Below, one piece after another: positions 21,901 to 33,675 of a DNA stretch of 64,000 nucleotides; positions within the stretch are counted from its first letter, which is position 1, and each line of letters starts with the position of its first letter. Under the pieces are notes generated by a model that was given only the letters and a program-made list of their open reading frames with translations, did no database searches and was not told where the DNA came from. The stretch comes from Altimarinus sp041659565 (GTDB lineage: Bacteria > Patescibacteriota > Gracilibacteria > BD1-5 > UBA6164), in NCBI GenBank assembly GCA_041659565.1, contig JBAZXZ010000001.1, positions 1 through 64,000 on the forward strand. The letters run 5' to 3'. The translations under genes were made by a program, and so were the position numbers.

Positions 21901-22503
21901 ATGATTTCTATAGACTGAGAATTTACATGACTTGATCCAATTAATAACTCTATAGTTAGCCTTTGAGCTGTTGATTTTTTAAATCCTACAAATCAATTTT
22001 ATGCTGAGTGTAGAATTTGGGAATGAGCAACTTGGGTAGATGAAGCACTTAAAATAAATTGATTTAGTATAGAAGAAATTCAAGATCAAAATAAAATGAG
22101 TTTAGTAGAACTAGTAGAAAAATTTGATGCATGGCTTAAAACATGTCCGAGTCCTCAAATACTTATATGACAAAATCCAAAAAGTGATATAGATTTTCTG
22201 GTTCAAAGTTATAAAAAAGCATGAATTACATATCCACTTGGGCATAGAAGTTTGGATACTCATAGTATAGTTTTTGCTAAACATCTTGATCTATGAAAAA
22301 AAATATTAATTGAGAGATGAATATATAAAATAAATCTTGATGAATCACTTAAATTTGTTTGAATTCCATGAGGTGAACCAAAACCACATATTGCACTTAT
22401 GTGAGCAAAATGTGCAGCAGAAGTTATTAGTAGAACAATTTATGGAAAGAAATTACTTCCAGAATTTGATAAATATGAAATTCCAGAGTATTTGAGGAAA
22501 TAA
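21901..22503 (+). CDS. DnaQ-like 3'-5' exonuclease, third acidic motif altered
   Basis: A 200-residue RNase H-fold exonuclease. Motif I is IDGEFTGLDP (Asp and Glu at residues 5 and 7), motif II is GQNPKSDIDFL, and the final motif reads HIALMGAKCAAEVI. In DEDDh enzymes this is H-x-A-x-x-D, but here the position of the last Asp is Gly, encoded by TGA. The nuclease may be impaired or may bind metal differently. The overall length suits oligoribonuclease or exonuclease-subunit types. It lies 11 bp after the DUF4012 gene. Confidence 0.8.
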
Positions 22504-22542
22504 AAAATTTGATAATTAATAATATTATTTAATAAAAATTAT

Positions 22543-23712
22543 ATGAAAAAACTACTATCTATACTATTATTTACAATGATAATATTTACAGGTATTACAA
22601 ATTTTGTAAAAGCAGAAGATAATTCATATAAATATCTAAACAAATCTATAATAGAAAAACTAGATAAAAAAATAGAATGATTAAAATGAAATAAAACAAA
22701 AAGTTTGATTTTGTTGATTAGTAAAGTTGATAAGATAATAAAAAGTGAAAAGAATGAAATTAAGAAAGCACTTTATAGTGAGTTGAATATTTATTTAAAA
22801 TTGAAGAAGAAAGAGATTTGAGAAAAAGTTGTAAAATATCAAGAGCAGGTAGATAAAAATATTGATGCAAATAATGTAAATTCATGAAAAAAACTTTTAA
22901 TAAATTTAGTTAATAATGGTTCGATTGATAATATTTTGGGGTGTAGCGATAGAGCTATGTGTTATAATATGGTTAAAAATCAAAAATCTAAGGATAAGGA
23001 TGAAGTTTTTCTTGAAATTACGAGTAGTTTCAATAATGAAATTCTTAAAACATCATTGTCTTCAGATGAATACAATGATAAATTAAAAGAAGAAGCTTGT
23101 TCTTTGGCTGAAAAATATTTAACAATTGAAAGTTTGGAGCTGGAAAAGGCAAGAGATTATGAGAATTTTATTATATTTGCTAAACTATTTATTGAAGGCT
23201 ATCCGACAATTCAGAATATTATAAAAGAATATAATGATTTTGTCCCACTTACTGCAGAACAAGAACAATCATATAGAGATGCTTCAAAAATTAATACTTT
23301 AGAAGAAGCCTTAAGTAATGTTGTTGATGAAAAAGAAATTAAATCGATTAAAAGTTGGTATGCAAATGGAGGTGCTTATATAAAATATCCTGATATAAAT
23401 GATCAAAAATTTAGTTTTATGTTTAATAGATCAACTAGTTTTAAAAATTGAGTAATAACATTTCCTGCACCAGAGTTAAATTTTCCAATTATGGTGATAA
23501 ATGAAAATAGAATAGCTGTTAATTTAGGTGAATGGTATACATGAATTTTCTTCGACTTAGTAAATGTTGATGGGGTTTGGAAAATTGATTTAATTGAGCC
23601 ACTTCGTCCTGATAAAACAAAAAACCCTAGAATTATTTATTTTAATATGGATGAAGAAAGTTTGAAAGAAAATTGGAATAATATAAAAAATACTATAAAA
23701 GATTTAAAATAG
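22543..23712 (+). CDS. Secreted hypothetical protein
   Basis: A 389-residue protein with a signal peptide (MKKLLSILLFTMIIFTG ... VKA). The N-terminal third is a charged helical or coiled-coil region; the middle has the possible disulphide pair CSDRAMC; the C-terminal 100 residues look like a compact beta domain (GVITFPAPELNFPIMVINEN, DLVNVDGVWKIDLIEP), reminiscent of NTF2-like or DUF4878-type lipoprotein domains, but this is only a resemblance. Followed by a strong terminator, so it ends the dnaA-side transcript. Confidence 0.75.
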
Positions 23713-23739
23713 TTTTCTAAAATAAAAATATTATTTATT

Positions 23740-23767
23740 AAAAACTTACTATCAAAAGTAAGTTTTT
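23740..23767 (+). terminator. Intrinsic terminator before the lipid operon
   Basis: AAAAACTTACT and AGTAAGTTTTT arms around ATCAAA, ending in a T run; 27 bp after the stop of the secreted protein gene. Confidence 0.85.
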
Positions 23768-23770
23768 ATT

Positions 23771-23797
23771 TTGATTTTAGAAAAAAATTAATATGAT
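23771..23797 (+). promoter_or_regulatory. Possible promoter of the lipid-salvage operon
   Basis: TTGATT at 23771-23776 and TATGAT at 23792-23797, spacing 15, directly after the terminator and 33 bp upstream of the first gene of the run. It is the only intergenic space in the run large enough for a standard promoter. Confidence 0.35.
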
Positions 23798-23829
23798 AAA
23801 AAATAATACTTTTAAAATAAATCAAAAAA

Positions 23830-24912
23830 ATGAAAATTCTAAAAAATATACTTTTAATAATACTTTTTGTATCTTATTTTTTTCATACATTTGCATCTGA
23901 TAAGATATTGCTTTGGGATTATAAAAAATACGACTGAGTTGATTTTAATTGAGTTGCTGATGTATCTACAAGTAACTCTAAATTGGCTACAATAATTAAT
24001 GATAAAGTAAATAAAAAATTATATTTAGATATAGTTGATAAGACAAATAATTTTAACATAGATATATTTTTTAATTATAAATGAGAAACTCGTAAGTTTA
24101 CTTATAAATATGATCCAAAATTTAAAGAAAATTTAGATATTTTAAATAAAATTAAAATAAAAAGGTTACAAAAAAGACCACTTTCGTGTGAATTATCAGT
24201 TACAGCTGATATACTTACATATATAAAATGATATAAAATTACAGAAGATAAAGTGTTTGAAAAGATAGATAATACATATCTTGATAAACTTCCTTATACA
24301 TATGAAAATAGACTTTTTTGGGGAAATCCGAATAAATGATTTGTAGGTTATATGGATTATTATTGAGATAATAATTTAATTAAACCAACTCAAAGATGAT
24401 TGACTTGATATGGAGTTTATGAAAAACCAATTTCTGAGGTATATGATCTTTATTGAGTAAAAAATGATATAATAACAAAAGATAATCATAATGATAGTTT
24501 TACTGCTAATTCACATCTAACTTTTTTATTGAAAAATGTTGCAAAGTGAAATATGGTTCAATTATGGTGAGATTGGTGTACAAGAGAAGAATATGATGAT
24601 TGAACGATTGATAAAATGCAAATAAATCAAGAAAAAGTTAATCAAAAAATATATGCAAAAAATTATTGTCCTACTACTTTGAATGATAGAAAAGTAGAAT
24701 GGTACTATATAGAAGATTATAAAATCAAAAAGCATACTGGTCTTATTTGAGAACATGCTTTTTACCTTCTATGATACGAATGATGAGTTACAAATCCTAC
24801 AAAAATCATTGTATGGGATAGTGATACTGGTTATCATAAATATGATACAATTGAGTGGATGAGAAAATGGAGTTTAATGGATTATAAAAGTATAGTTATA
24901 CATAAACCATAA
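23830..24912 (+). CDS. Secreted C39-like (papain-fold) peptidase
   Basis: A 360-residue protein with a signal peptide (ILLIILFVSYFFHTFASD). The catalytic centre is visible: Cys120 in RPLSCELSV, His in IGEHAFYLLGY and Asp in IIVWDSDTGYHKYDTIEW, the order of the Peptidase_C39_2 family. It probably cleaves peptides or thioester-like bonds outside the membrane. It is first in the operon; its stop is 3 bp before the phosphopantetheinyl transferase start, so co-expression is likely. A maturation or predation role is conjecture. Confidence 0.75.
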
Positions 24913-24915
24913 AAT

Positions 24916-25506
24916 ATGTTTTTAAAAATACAAAAAAATATAAATTCAGATTACAATAAAGCATTAAAATATTTTTCTTTAGATTATTTAGCAACTTTAA
25001 AATCAAAAGAAAGTATAGTTTCTAGGTTCATAATTTCAAAAGAAGTAGAAAAAAAATATAAAATAAAAAAATATTTACCAAAAATAAACTTAAATTGAAT
25101 ACCATTATTTGATAATGGTATTTTTTGGTCTATTTCACATAAAGAAGATTTAGTATTTGTTTGAGTTAATAATAAAAAAATATGAGTTGATATAGAAATA
25201 TATAAAGAAAGAGATTTATCTTTACTTAATCAATTTAATGATGAAGAATATGCTTTATTATGATGAAAAAAATGGATTAACTTTTATATACTTTGGACTG
25301 CAAAAGAAAGTATTATAAAACATGATTTATTAAAATTAGATGATATTTTATATATAAAATTAATCAAAATAAAAGATATTAAAAAAGTTATAGATGGGAT
25401 GATTTTTATTAAAGAATTATTATTTGACTATAAAACAAGCCAAAAGCAAGTCTTTTTTTGAAAAAAAGATGATATTTTTTATAGTGTTTGTGTGAATATG
25501 TGATAA
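24916..25506 (+). CDS. 4'-phosphopantetheinyl transferase (Sfp/AcpS superfamily)
   Basis: A 196-residue protein that moves phosphopantetheine from CoA to a carrier-protein Ser. Seen: GIFWSISHKEDLVFVGV (WSISH type), IGVDIEIYKERD with the metal-binding Asp92 and Glu94, and FYILWTAKESIIK with Glu131 and the conserved Lys. This is the Sfp/AcpT layout, shorter than Sfp. The obvious client is the ACP domain at the C-terminus of the acyltransferase two genes downstream. The protein ends at TAA directly after a TGA glycine codon. Confidence 0.9.
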
Positions 25507-25527
25507 AATCAATAATAGAAATTTTAT

Positions 25528-26760
25528 ATGATAAAAATTAACTTTTATATAATGAAAAGATTTAAGACATTTATTATTTTTATAATTTTAGTAGCTACTT
25601 GGGGTATATTTTTTGCATCATTTAAATATTTTTTGTGGTGAGATTTGTGAGATAGTTTAAAACCAGATTTACAAAAAATAGCTTGATATATGAGTCTTGG
25701 TTGAGTTTTTGCTTACCTGATTTGATGAGCATTTGCATCCACATTTCTAAAAAAATATTACTTGTTTATAATATCTATTTTTACTTTTATTTTTCTTTTA
25801 TCATCATATTTATTCTGATTTTCTACAAATACAAGTTTTGCTTTTATTATAACATTAATCTGATTTTTATACTGATTATGGAATGTTGTAAAAAGTGTAC
25901 TAATCTCAATGGAAATCAAAAAAACATGACTTAGAGAAACAGTTGTAAATGCTTATGTATGAATGGTGTTTGTTATATTTTTAATTGTTTGATCTATTCT
26001 TTGAAATCTGATTTTTGAAAAATTATGACATAATTGATATATAGTACTTATGGGACTTATGCTATTTGGTTCTATTATTTCTTTTAATCTAGATTATGAT
26101 AAAATTCCTTTTTCTTTTTTAACTAAAAACTGATGGAAAATATATTTATTTGGAAGAAAAGAAAGTCTTACAAAAGCGATAAAAGCTTATATTCCAGATT
26201 TAAAATATATAGTAAAAAAATATTTATATGTAATTATAGGTTCTTCATTATTGTGGGCTATTACGACTATAGTTTCACAATCTTCAGTTGAATATAGTGT
26301 AAATACATTTGGTATAGAAGCATCAAAAGCATCTTTTTTACTTTTGTATTCGGCAGTTTGAGCAATTGCTTGAAATATACTTTCAATGAAAATGAATACA
26401 AATAGATGGAAATTTTTTATTATTTTTAATACATTATTTTCTTTTGTAATAATAGCATTTCCATTTTTCGCAAAATCTTTTTTATACATAAATATAATGG
26501 CTTCAATTTTGTGAATATTTTTCTGAATTATATCTAATTTAGTTGATTCATATTTGATGAAAAGTTTTTGAGATGAAAATAAAAAAGAGTATTGAGCTAG
26601 TACAAATTGACTTGTTTTAAGTCTTGTAATTGTATGTATGATGTTTGTAAGTAGTTCAGTTTTGCAGAATTTTTGATATCAAACACTTATGATTTCACTT
26701 TGAAGTATAAGTTTTGTTATGTGAGGTGTATTGTTTGTGAAACAAAGAAATATTAAATAA
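25528..26760 (+). CDS. MFS carrier, LplT-like lysophospholipid importer candidate
   Basis: A 410-residue protein with about 12 hydrophobic segments and the MFS pattern (YMSLGGVFAYLIGGAFASTF near residue 55, SAVGAIAGNILSMKMN near 280). The immediate neighbours are the pieces of an Aas system, as in enterobacterial lplT-aas, so flipping of lysophospholipids to the inner leaflet is the best guess. The sequence alone only shows MFS. Two in-frame starts exist (25528 and 25552); the second, MKRFK, gives a more usual N-terminus. Confidence 0.75.
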
Positions 26761-26769
26761 TAAAAAAAT

Positions 26770-27909
26770 ATGAAACTAATTCTATTTATTGTAAGACTTG
26801 TCTTATCTATTCGTTACAAAGTAAAACTCACTTGAGTTGAAAATCTAAAGCATAATTGACCTATTTTGATTTTACCAAATCATGAAGCTTTGGTTGATCC
26901 TCGTATTTTAATTGCATTTTTAGGGAAGTATATTATAGCTTCTCCTGTGGCTTCGGAAAATTATTATAATCTACCTGTTTTGAAACAAGTAATGGATTTT
27001 GTATGAACTGTACCAATTTGAGAGATGACAGCATGAGCAACTGCAGAAGATGTAAAAAAAGTATTCTCTAGTATTACAGAATGATTGAAACAATGAAAAA
27101 ATATACTTATTTATCCTTCTGGACAAGTTTATAGACAAGATTTTGAAAGTATTAAGTGAAAACAATCTGCATATTACATTGCAAATAATATGCCAGAAAA
27201 TACTAAAGTAATTTGAATTAGACAAAGATGATTATGGTGAAGTATCTGGTCAAAAGCACGGGATAATGGACAGACTACCTTTGTAAAAGCTTATATTCAA
27301 AGTATTAAGTTTGCTTTTGCTAATTTATTATTTTTTGTTCCAAAAAGAGAAGTTTTTATGGAAATAGTTGATTTGACTCAGGAAATAAATGAAAATAAAA
27401 CAAAAAGTTTAAATGAATTCAATAAATTTTTAGAAGATTTTTATAATAAGCTCCCTAAAGAAGAGCTTAAATTTATAAAACATTATTTTTATTACAATGA
27501 TGTAAAAGATAGAAAAGAACCTGAAATTATTGAATGATCTGAAAAAGAATTATCTCTTACTAATGAGTATGATTTAACACAAATTCCTGAAAATATAAAA
27601 GAACAAATAAAAGAAAAAATAACTATAATTAAGCAGATTGATAAAACAAAAATTCAAGATAATTCAAAACTTGTTTTAGATTTATTTTTTGATAGTTTGG
27701 ATGCTGCTGAGATAAAATCATACATACAAGCAAATATTACTTGAGCTTCAAATCCGCCAATTACAGATTTAAAAACTGTATGAGATCTCTATATGATGGC
27801 TATTTGAGAAAGTAGAAGTATTGAAAAGTTGAAAGTATGTGAATGGGGAAAAAAGAATCCAAATGTTATAAACTTAGTTGAAAAGTTTGATTTTTCAAAT
27901 ACTATTTAA
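26770..27909 (+). CDS. PlsC-type acyltransferase fused to an acyl carrier protein domain
   Basis: A 379-residue protein. The acyltransferase domain (about 1-230) has PNHEALVDPR, the HX4D catalytic pair His38 and Asp43, GTVPIG, and IYPSGQVYR in place of FPEGTR. The C-terminal domain (about 270-350) looks like an ACP: VLDLFFDSLDAAEIKSYI with the phosphopantetheine Ser309 in DSL, then TVGDLYMMAIGE. The fusion would bring the acyl donor to the acylation site. Together with the separate ligase it recapitulates Aas, which acylates 2-acyl-glycerophospholipids from acyl-ACP. It lies 9 bp after the MFS gene. Confidence 0.85.
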
Positions 27910-27948
27910 TTATATTCCGTATTATTTTAAAATTTAATTTATAAAATT

Positions 27949-30204
27949 ATGGTAATAAATAAGAATTCTATCAAAGATAAAAAGATTATATTTTGAATAA
28001 TAGGTGCGATATTTTTATTTATATATTATGTATTTTTTGCACACTGAAAAATTGATTTAAGTTTTTCTGCTAAAGATTTGGAAATAAAAACTATTGATAA
28101 TAAAGATGATTTTGAAGATATAATTGTAAAAAATACATATGATAAAATAGTTGAATCTTGTGACAATAATAATGAAAGAAATAGACAATATTATGAAGGG
28201 GAACAATTTAATGAACCTATGTTTTCAAATTCTAACTCGAGAATCAGTTTTGATGGTAATATTTGAAGTTCTTTAAAATGAAGTGCTGATATGGGGGTAA
28301 AGTGAAGTGTAAGTGATTGATTTGATGTTCCTTCAATTGGGTTTGATTGACAAAAATCTGAACCAGTTGTTACTCAAGATGTAAGTTTTTCTCAAACAAA
28401 TATTCAAAAACAAGAAGTTGATGAATGAGATATATTAAAACAAACTAAGGATTATATATTTTATTTTTCAAAAATTAGATCAAAGATATTTATAATAAAA
28501 TCACCATTAGATTGAGAACAAATAAATTTAGATTTTGTTAATACTGTTTTTACAATAGATATACCAAATAATCTTACTATAAAACCTGAACTTTTTGTAA
28601 ATGATACGAGGCTAGTATATTTGGCATCAAAAAAATCTTATGATAACAATAATACTATTGTTTGAATTTATGATATATCAAATTTAGCAAATAAAGATGT
28701 TAAACTTACTAAGATTTTTGAAACAAAATGAGATTATTTTAAATCAAGACTTGTAAATAATAATTTGTATTTGATTAGTGATTACTCTATGGAATCATTT
28801 AAAACAAAATATTGTAATATTATTAATAATGAAAAAAAATCTAATTTTGTAGATTTTGTAAGTTTCTTTACTTGAATTAATTTAAAATGATTTTGATTAA
28901 ATAAAGAATTATATGAAGAATTAAAAACTGAATTAGAATCTTATTCTTATAAATTTAACGATAATAATTTACTTTGAAAATGAGATATAGAAAATTTGGA
29001 AAAGTTTAAATTATTTTATAGTGAAAAAGATTTAAAAGAACCAATAGAAAACCTAAATTTTAATATTGTTTCAGTAGTTGATATAGATAATAAAGAATTA
29101 AAAGCTTCACAAACTTTATTGTTTTGAAATCTAAAAAATGGTGAAATACATATGACTTTGGATAATTTATATTTAGTTAATTCTTATTATCAAAAAGAAC
29201 AATGGAAATGTGATTATATAGATATTTGTTATAAAGAATTTTCTTCAAATAATTTTACTTCTATCTCAAAAATCTCATATTCTTGAAATAATTTGCAGTA
29301 TCTAAAATCTGCAGTAATTCCTTGAAAACCGATAAATCAATATGCAATGGATGAGGATGAGTGATATTTTAGGATTTTTACAACAAATTGAAATATGAAT
29401 AGAGATTCTTCTTTATATGTTTTTGAAAAAAACTTAAAACTTATTTGAAGTCTTGAAAATATAAAACCTTGAGAAGAATTTAAATCAGCTAGATTTATTT
29501 GAGATAAAGCATTTTTAGTTACATTTAGACAAACAGATCCATTATTTGTTATAGATTTACATATTCCGTCAAATCCAAAAATAATAGGGGAGCTTCAGAT
29601 TCCATGATATTCTACTTATTTACATCCTTATTGAAAAGTATGAAATAAAGATTACTTGATCTGAATTTGAAGAGAAAATTCGAGTGTAAAAGTAGATTTA
29701 TATGAGATAGACTATGAAAAACAATCACTTTGAAATCAAATAGATGTAAAACAAAAATACAGTTATAAATTTGAATGAGATTCAACTGAAACACCAGTTT
29801 TAGATAATCCAAGAGCATTTGTATGGGATGATGTAGATAAAATTCTATATTTACCAATAAAAAATTGGCCAAAGCATTTACAAGTTGATTGTGATAGCCA
29901 GAAACAACCAGAAAAATTATGTTTTCGCACATATGATTCTAATGAAAATATTAATAAATATAGAAAATGGATTACAACTGTAGATAGTTTCTTATGATTA
30001 AAAGCTTTAAGTATAAAAGTTGATGATAGTATAAAAGAAATTGAAAGTAAACAAGTTCCAGATAGATATTTTAATTCACCTGATATTACAAATTTAAGAG
30101 TGTGATATTATAAAAACTGAATAAATAAGTCTTTATTTTTTATTGATTGATGATTTATATCGTTTTTTAATAAAAATAATGAGGAAAAAACCATTGATTT
30201 CTAA
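27949..30204 (+). CDS. Membrane-anchored beta-propeller domain protein (PF09826 type)
   Basis: A 751-residue protein: an N-terminal transmembrane anchor (IIFGIIGAIFLFIYYVFF), then a large extracytoplasmic region. The family motif TNIQKQEVDEGDILKQTKDYI matches the conserved entry of the secreted beta-propeller family (GVDEADIVKTDG). Repeated blade-like strands follow (VGIYDISNL, SVVDIDN, KISYSGNNL, LYVFEKNL, FVIDLHIPSNPKIIG). The function of the family is unknown; a scaffold or lipid/protein-binding role on the surface is possible. It sits inside the lipid-salvage run with a 39-bp gap before it. Confidence 0.82.
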
Positions 30205-30234
30205 TTAATTAATTTACTTTTTAATTTTTTATTT

Positions 30235-30741
30235 ATGTCATTACTATTTTTAGTTACATATATTGTTATTTCTTACTTTATTTATAAAAAAAATAAAGAT
30301 AATTTAGAGCAAATTCCTTTGGTTATTAAACTAACTTGAATAATAGCTTTTGCTTTATTGTTTGTTTTTATTGTTTATTATTCAGAACAATTGTCTTATA
30401 ACACAGATCAAATATTTTATGTTTATAGTTTTTACTTTTTATTTATAGGTTATTTTACTACATTTATTGTTTATTTGTTAAGATACAAAAAAATATTAGT
30501 AGATAAAAATTATAAATTCATATATAATGACAAAGCATGATTTCTTGAAACTTGGATAAATAAATTTTATTTTATAGTTCTATTGTTTATTTCAGGAGTA
30601 TATTTTTTATATTCAAAAAATTTTTTAAATAATTGATCCGATTGATTACAAGTTTTAATATATTTATTTTTTATATCTTCTAGTTTATATATCCTATTTT
30701 GAAATAATTTATTTTCATATAAAAACAACAAGATTAGTTAA
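30235..30741 (+). CDS. Hypothetical membrane protein 1 of the lipid operon
   Basis: 168 residues with about five hydrophobic helices (LLFLVTYIVISYFIY, LTGIIAFALLFVFIVYY, FYFLFIGYFTTFIVYLL, FYFIVLLFISGVYFLY, VLIYLFFISSSLYILF). No motif I recognise. It has a sister-like neighbour of similar build and is 30 bp after the beta-propeller gene; perhaps both form a membrane platform for it. Confidence 0.7.
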
Positions 30742-30767
30742 TTTCTTTATATTTTAAATTTTAAATT

Positions 30768-31346
30768 ATGTTTTTAATATCACTACTAATTTTTCCTTTT
30801 ATTGCATACTATATTTTTAGTAAATATAGAAATGACATTAACGAATTAAATTGAGCAATTAAATTAATATGAATAATATGATTATTTATTGTAGTTGTAT
30901 TATGATGATCTAAGATTTTTGATAATAAAGATACATATTTAGTGATAATAATTATGTGGTACATAATAGTATTTTTTTATCATTATTCATTGAGTATAAA
31001 TTTACAAATCAAAAATTTAGATAAGTTTAAGTATTGAGAAATATCATATACTGATTGAATTATAAAAGGAATATTTTTATTTTTAATATTTGTATTATAT
31101 ATATCTATAATAGATAATTATGATATTAATGAAAAATTAGGTATTTTTAGATATGATTCAAATTGATTATTAAGTACTGTTTCTATGTTTTTAGTTCAAA
31201 TAATTTTATTTTGAATAATCTTTGAATTTATTGATATGGTTAAAAATTCTGTTTTCAGAAAAATTATAAATCAACATATTTATAGGGAAAGATTAAAACA
31301 AGAATTAAAAATAGAAATTTTAAATGAATTAAAATTAATTAAATAA
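30768..31346 (+). CDS. Hypothetical membrane protein 2 of the lipid operon
   Basis: 192 residues with about five hydrophobic helices and a charged C-terminal tail (RKIINQHIYRERLKQELKIE) predicted as amphipathic helix. No recognised family. Its stop is 3 bp before the acyl-ACP ligase start, which indicates co-translation, and the tail could dock the soluble ligase at the membrane (inference). Confidence 0.7.
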
Positions 31347-31349
31347 AAA

Positions 31350-32867
31350 ATGAAAATTATTAATATTTTAACTCTATGGAAGAAAGAATTTTCCAAAAAT
31401 AAAAATGAAAATTTTCTTTGGGACAATATCCTATGAATGCAATCAAAAAAAGATTTTATTATAAAAGCTTATTTAATTGCAGATTATATAAAAACTATTA
31501 AATGAGATTATGTGGGGGTTATGCTTCCTGCAGTATGAAGTGCTAGTTTACTTATTATAGCTACTTATCTTGCTTGAAAAACTCCAGTAATGTTTAATTG
31601 GACACTTTGAAAAGAGAGTTTTAAACACTGTAAAGATTTTTCAAAAGTTGAATTTATACTTACTTCATCAAATTTTTATGATAAAGTAAAAAATGATTTT
31701 CTAGAAGAGTATAATAAATCAAATACTTTTGTATATTTAGAAGATTTACTTAGAAATATAAGTTTATGAAAAAAAATTAAGACTCTAATCAAATCTAAAT
31801 TGATGATAATTCCTAAATTACAAAAAAACTGAGTTATTTTATTTACTTCTGGATCAGAAAGTCTACCAAAAGCAGTACCATTGACTCATACAAATTTAAT
31901 AGAAAATATAAAGTGATCTTTAAATATATTTGAAATAAAAACTGATGATATACTTCTTGGATTTTTGCCACCTTTTCATAGTTTTTGATTCACAATCAAT
32001 ACTATCATGCCACTTATTACTTGATTAAAAGTTGTTTATACCCCAGATCCAAATGATGCAAAAACAATTTTGGAAATAATAAAGCATACAAAAGTTACAA
32101 CAATTACATCAACACCAACATTTTTAAAGATGATTATGGCTTTAGCTAAATGAGAGGATTTAAAAAATATAAGATATGTAGTTGTTTGAGCTGAAAAGTG
32201 TCCTAAAGAGGTATTTGATAAATTTAAAGAGTTATCACAAAATTGAGTAATTCTTGAATGATATGGGATAACTGAGTGTAGTCCAGTACTTAGTATTAAT
32301 CCAATTATTTTATCAAAACCATGAACAGTTTGAAAGATAATTCCAAATCTGGATTGTAAAATTCTAAGTTTAGAAAATATGCAAGAACTAAAAGTATGAG
32401 AGCAAGGTATGATTTATGTTTCTTGAAGTTCTATTTTTAATTGATATCTTGATGAAAAACTTGAAAATCCATTTGAAGAAATAAACTGAAAACAATATTA
32501 TAAAACCTGAGATTTATGATTAATTGATCAAGATTGATATTTAAGTATAACTTGAAGACTTAAGAGGTTTATAAAAATAGCTTGAGAAATGATTTCACTT
32601 CCATTTGTAGAAGGGATATTATTAGAAAAATATGGTAGTGAAGAAGAATTAAAAGTAGCCATAGAAGCAATTGAAAAAGACGGTAATGCAAAAATAGTTT
32701 TATTTTCTATAGAACATATAGAAGTTGATGAAGTAAATGATTATTTAAGAAAAAGATGAGTAAGTAATCTAGTAAAAATAGCAGAAACAATTATAATAGA
32801 AAAAATTCCGGTTTTATGAACAGGGAAGACTGATTATAAGAGTTTAAAATCATTAATAATAATTTAA
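31350..32867 (+). CDS. Aas-type acyl-ACP synthetase (AMP-forming ligase)
   Basis: A 505-residue ANL-superfamily ligase. P-loop VILFTSGSESLPKAVPLTHTN, LPPFHSFGF, GYGITECSP, TGDLGLIDQDGYLSITGRLKRFIKIAGEMISLPFVE and the C-terminal catalytic Lys in VLGTGKTDYKSL. The LKRFIKIAGEMISL stretch is characteristic of the ligase half of Aas (2-acylglycerophosphoethanolamine acyltransferase/acyl-ACP synthetase). It should activate free fatty acids and load them onto an ACP, here probably the one fused to the acyltransferase four genes upstream. In Aas both activities are one polypeptide; here they are split. Confidence 0.9.
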
Positions 32868-32870
32868 ATT

Positions 32871-33671
32871 ATGTCTAAAAACTATTCTCTAGCTCTAGGT
32901 TGATGAGCCGCAAGATGACTTTGTCATATATGAGTACTGAAATATATTGAAGAAAATAATATACAAATAAATGAAATTGCTTGAACTAGTATGTGAGCGA
33001 TTATTTGAGCTTGTTTTGCCTTGTGAAAAAAATCAGAAGAAATAAAAAGTATTGTAAAATCTATCAATTTTCTTAGTCTTATAGATTTTGATTTGAAAAA
33101 GTGAGTTGTATCAGGAAAGAAAATATATAAACTTTTAGAAAAAATATTTTGAGATACTAAAATAGAAGATGCAAATATTCCTTTGAAAATATTTGCAACA
33201 GATATGAATACTGGAGAAAAAATAATATTTGTAAAATGAAAAATAGTTGATGCTGTAAGGTCTAGTATAAGTTTACCGATGATTTTTACTTCTTTTGAAT
33301 ATTATTGAAATAATTTTTTAGATTGATGATTAAAAGCAAATTTACCAGTTTTAGATTTGATTTGAGATAATATAATTGCAGTTTCAGCTATAAGAGATAA
33401 ATGAAAAAAAATTATAGTTAATAGAAAAATATGAAATTTTGAATTTAAAAAATGATTTTTTTGATATAATTATGAGATACTTAAAAAAACTATAACAATT
33501 TTGATGTCTACTAACGAAGATTTAACTTTAGAACTTGCAAAATATATGTGAAAAAAAATTATTTTACTTACTCCAGATATATGAGATTATGAATATTATG
33601 ATTTTAATAAAGTTGATGAAATAGCCGATATTTGATATGAAGAAGCAAAAAATAAATTAAATAATTTATAA
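32871..33671 (+). CDS. Patatin-like phospholipase
   Basis: A 266-residue patatin domain protein with all key parts: oxyanion loop LGGGAARGLCHIGVL (residues 7-21), nucleophile GTSMGA (Ser about 42), and the Asp of the Ser-Asp dyad in FLDGGLKANLPV. It hydrolyses acyl chains from phospholipids, releasing fatty acid and lysolipid. No signal peptide is seen, so it probably acts inside the cell or is exported in a non-classical way. It lies 3 bp after the ligase, whose substrate (free fatty acid) it would produce. Confidence 0.92.
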
Positions 33672-33675
33672 AATT

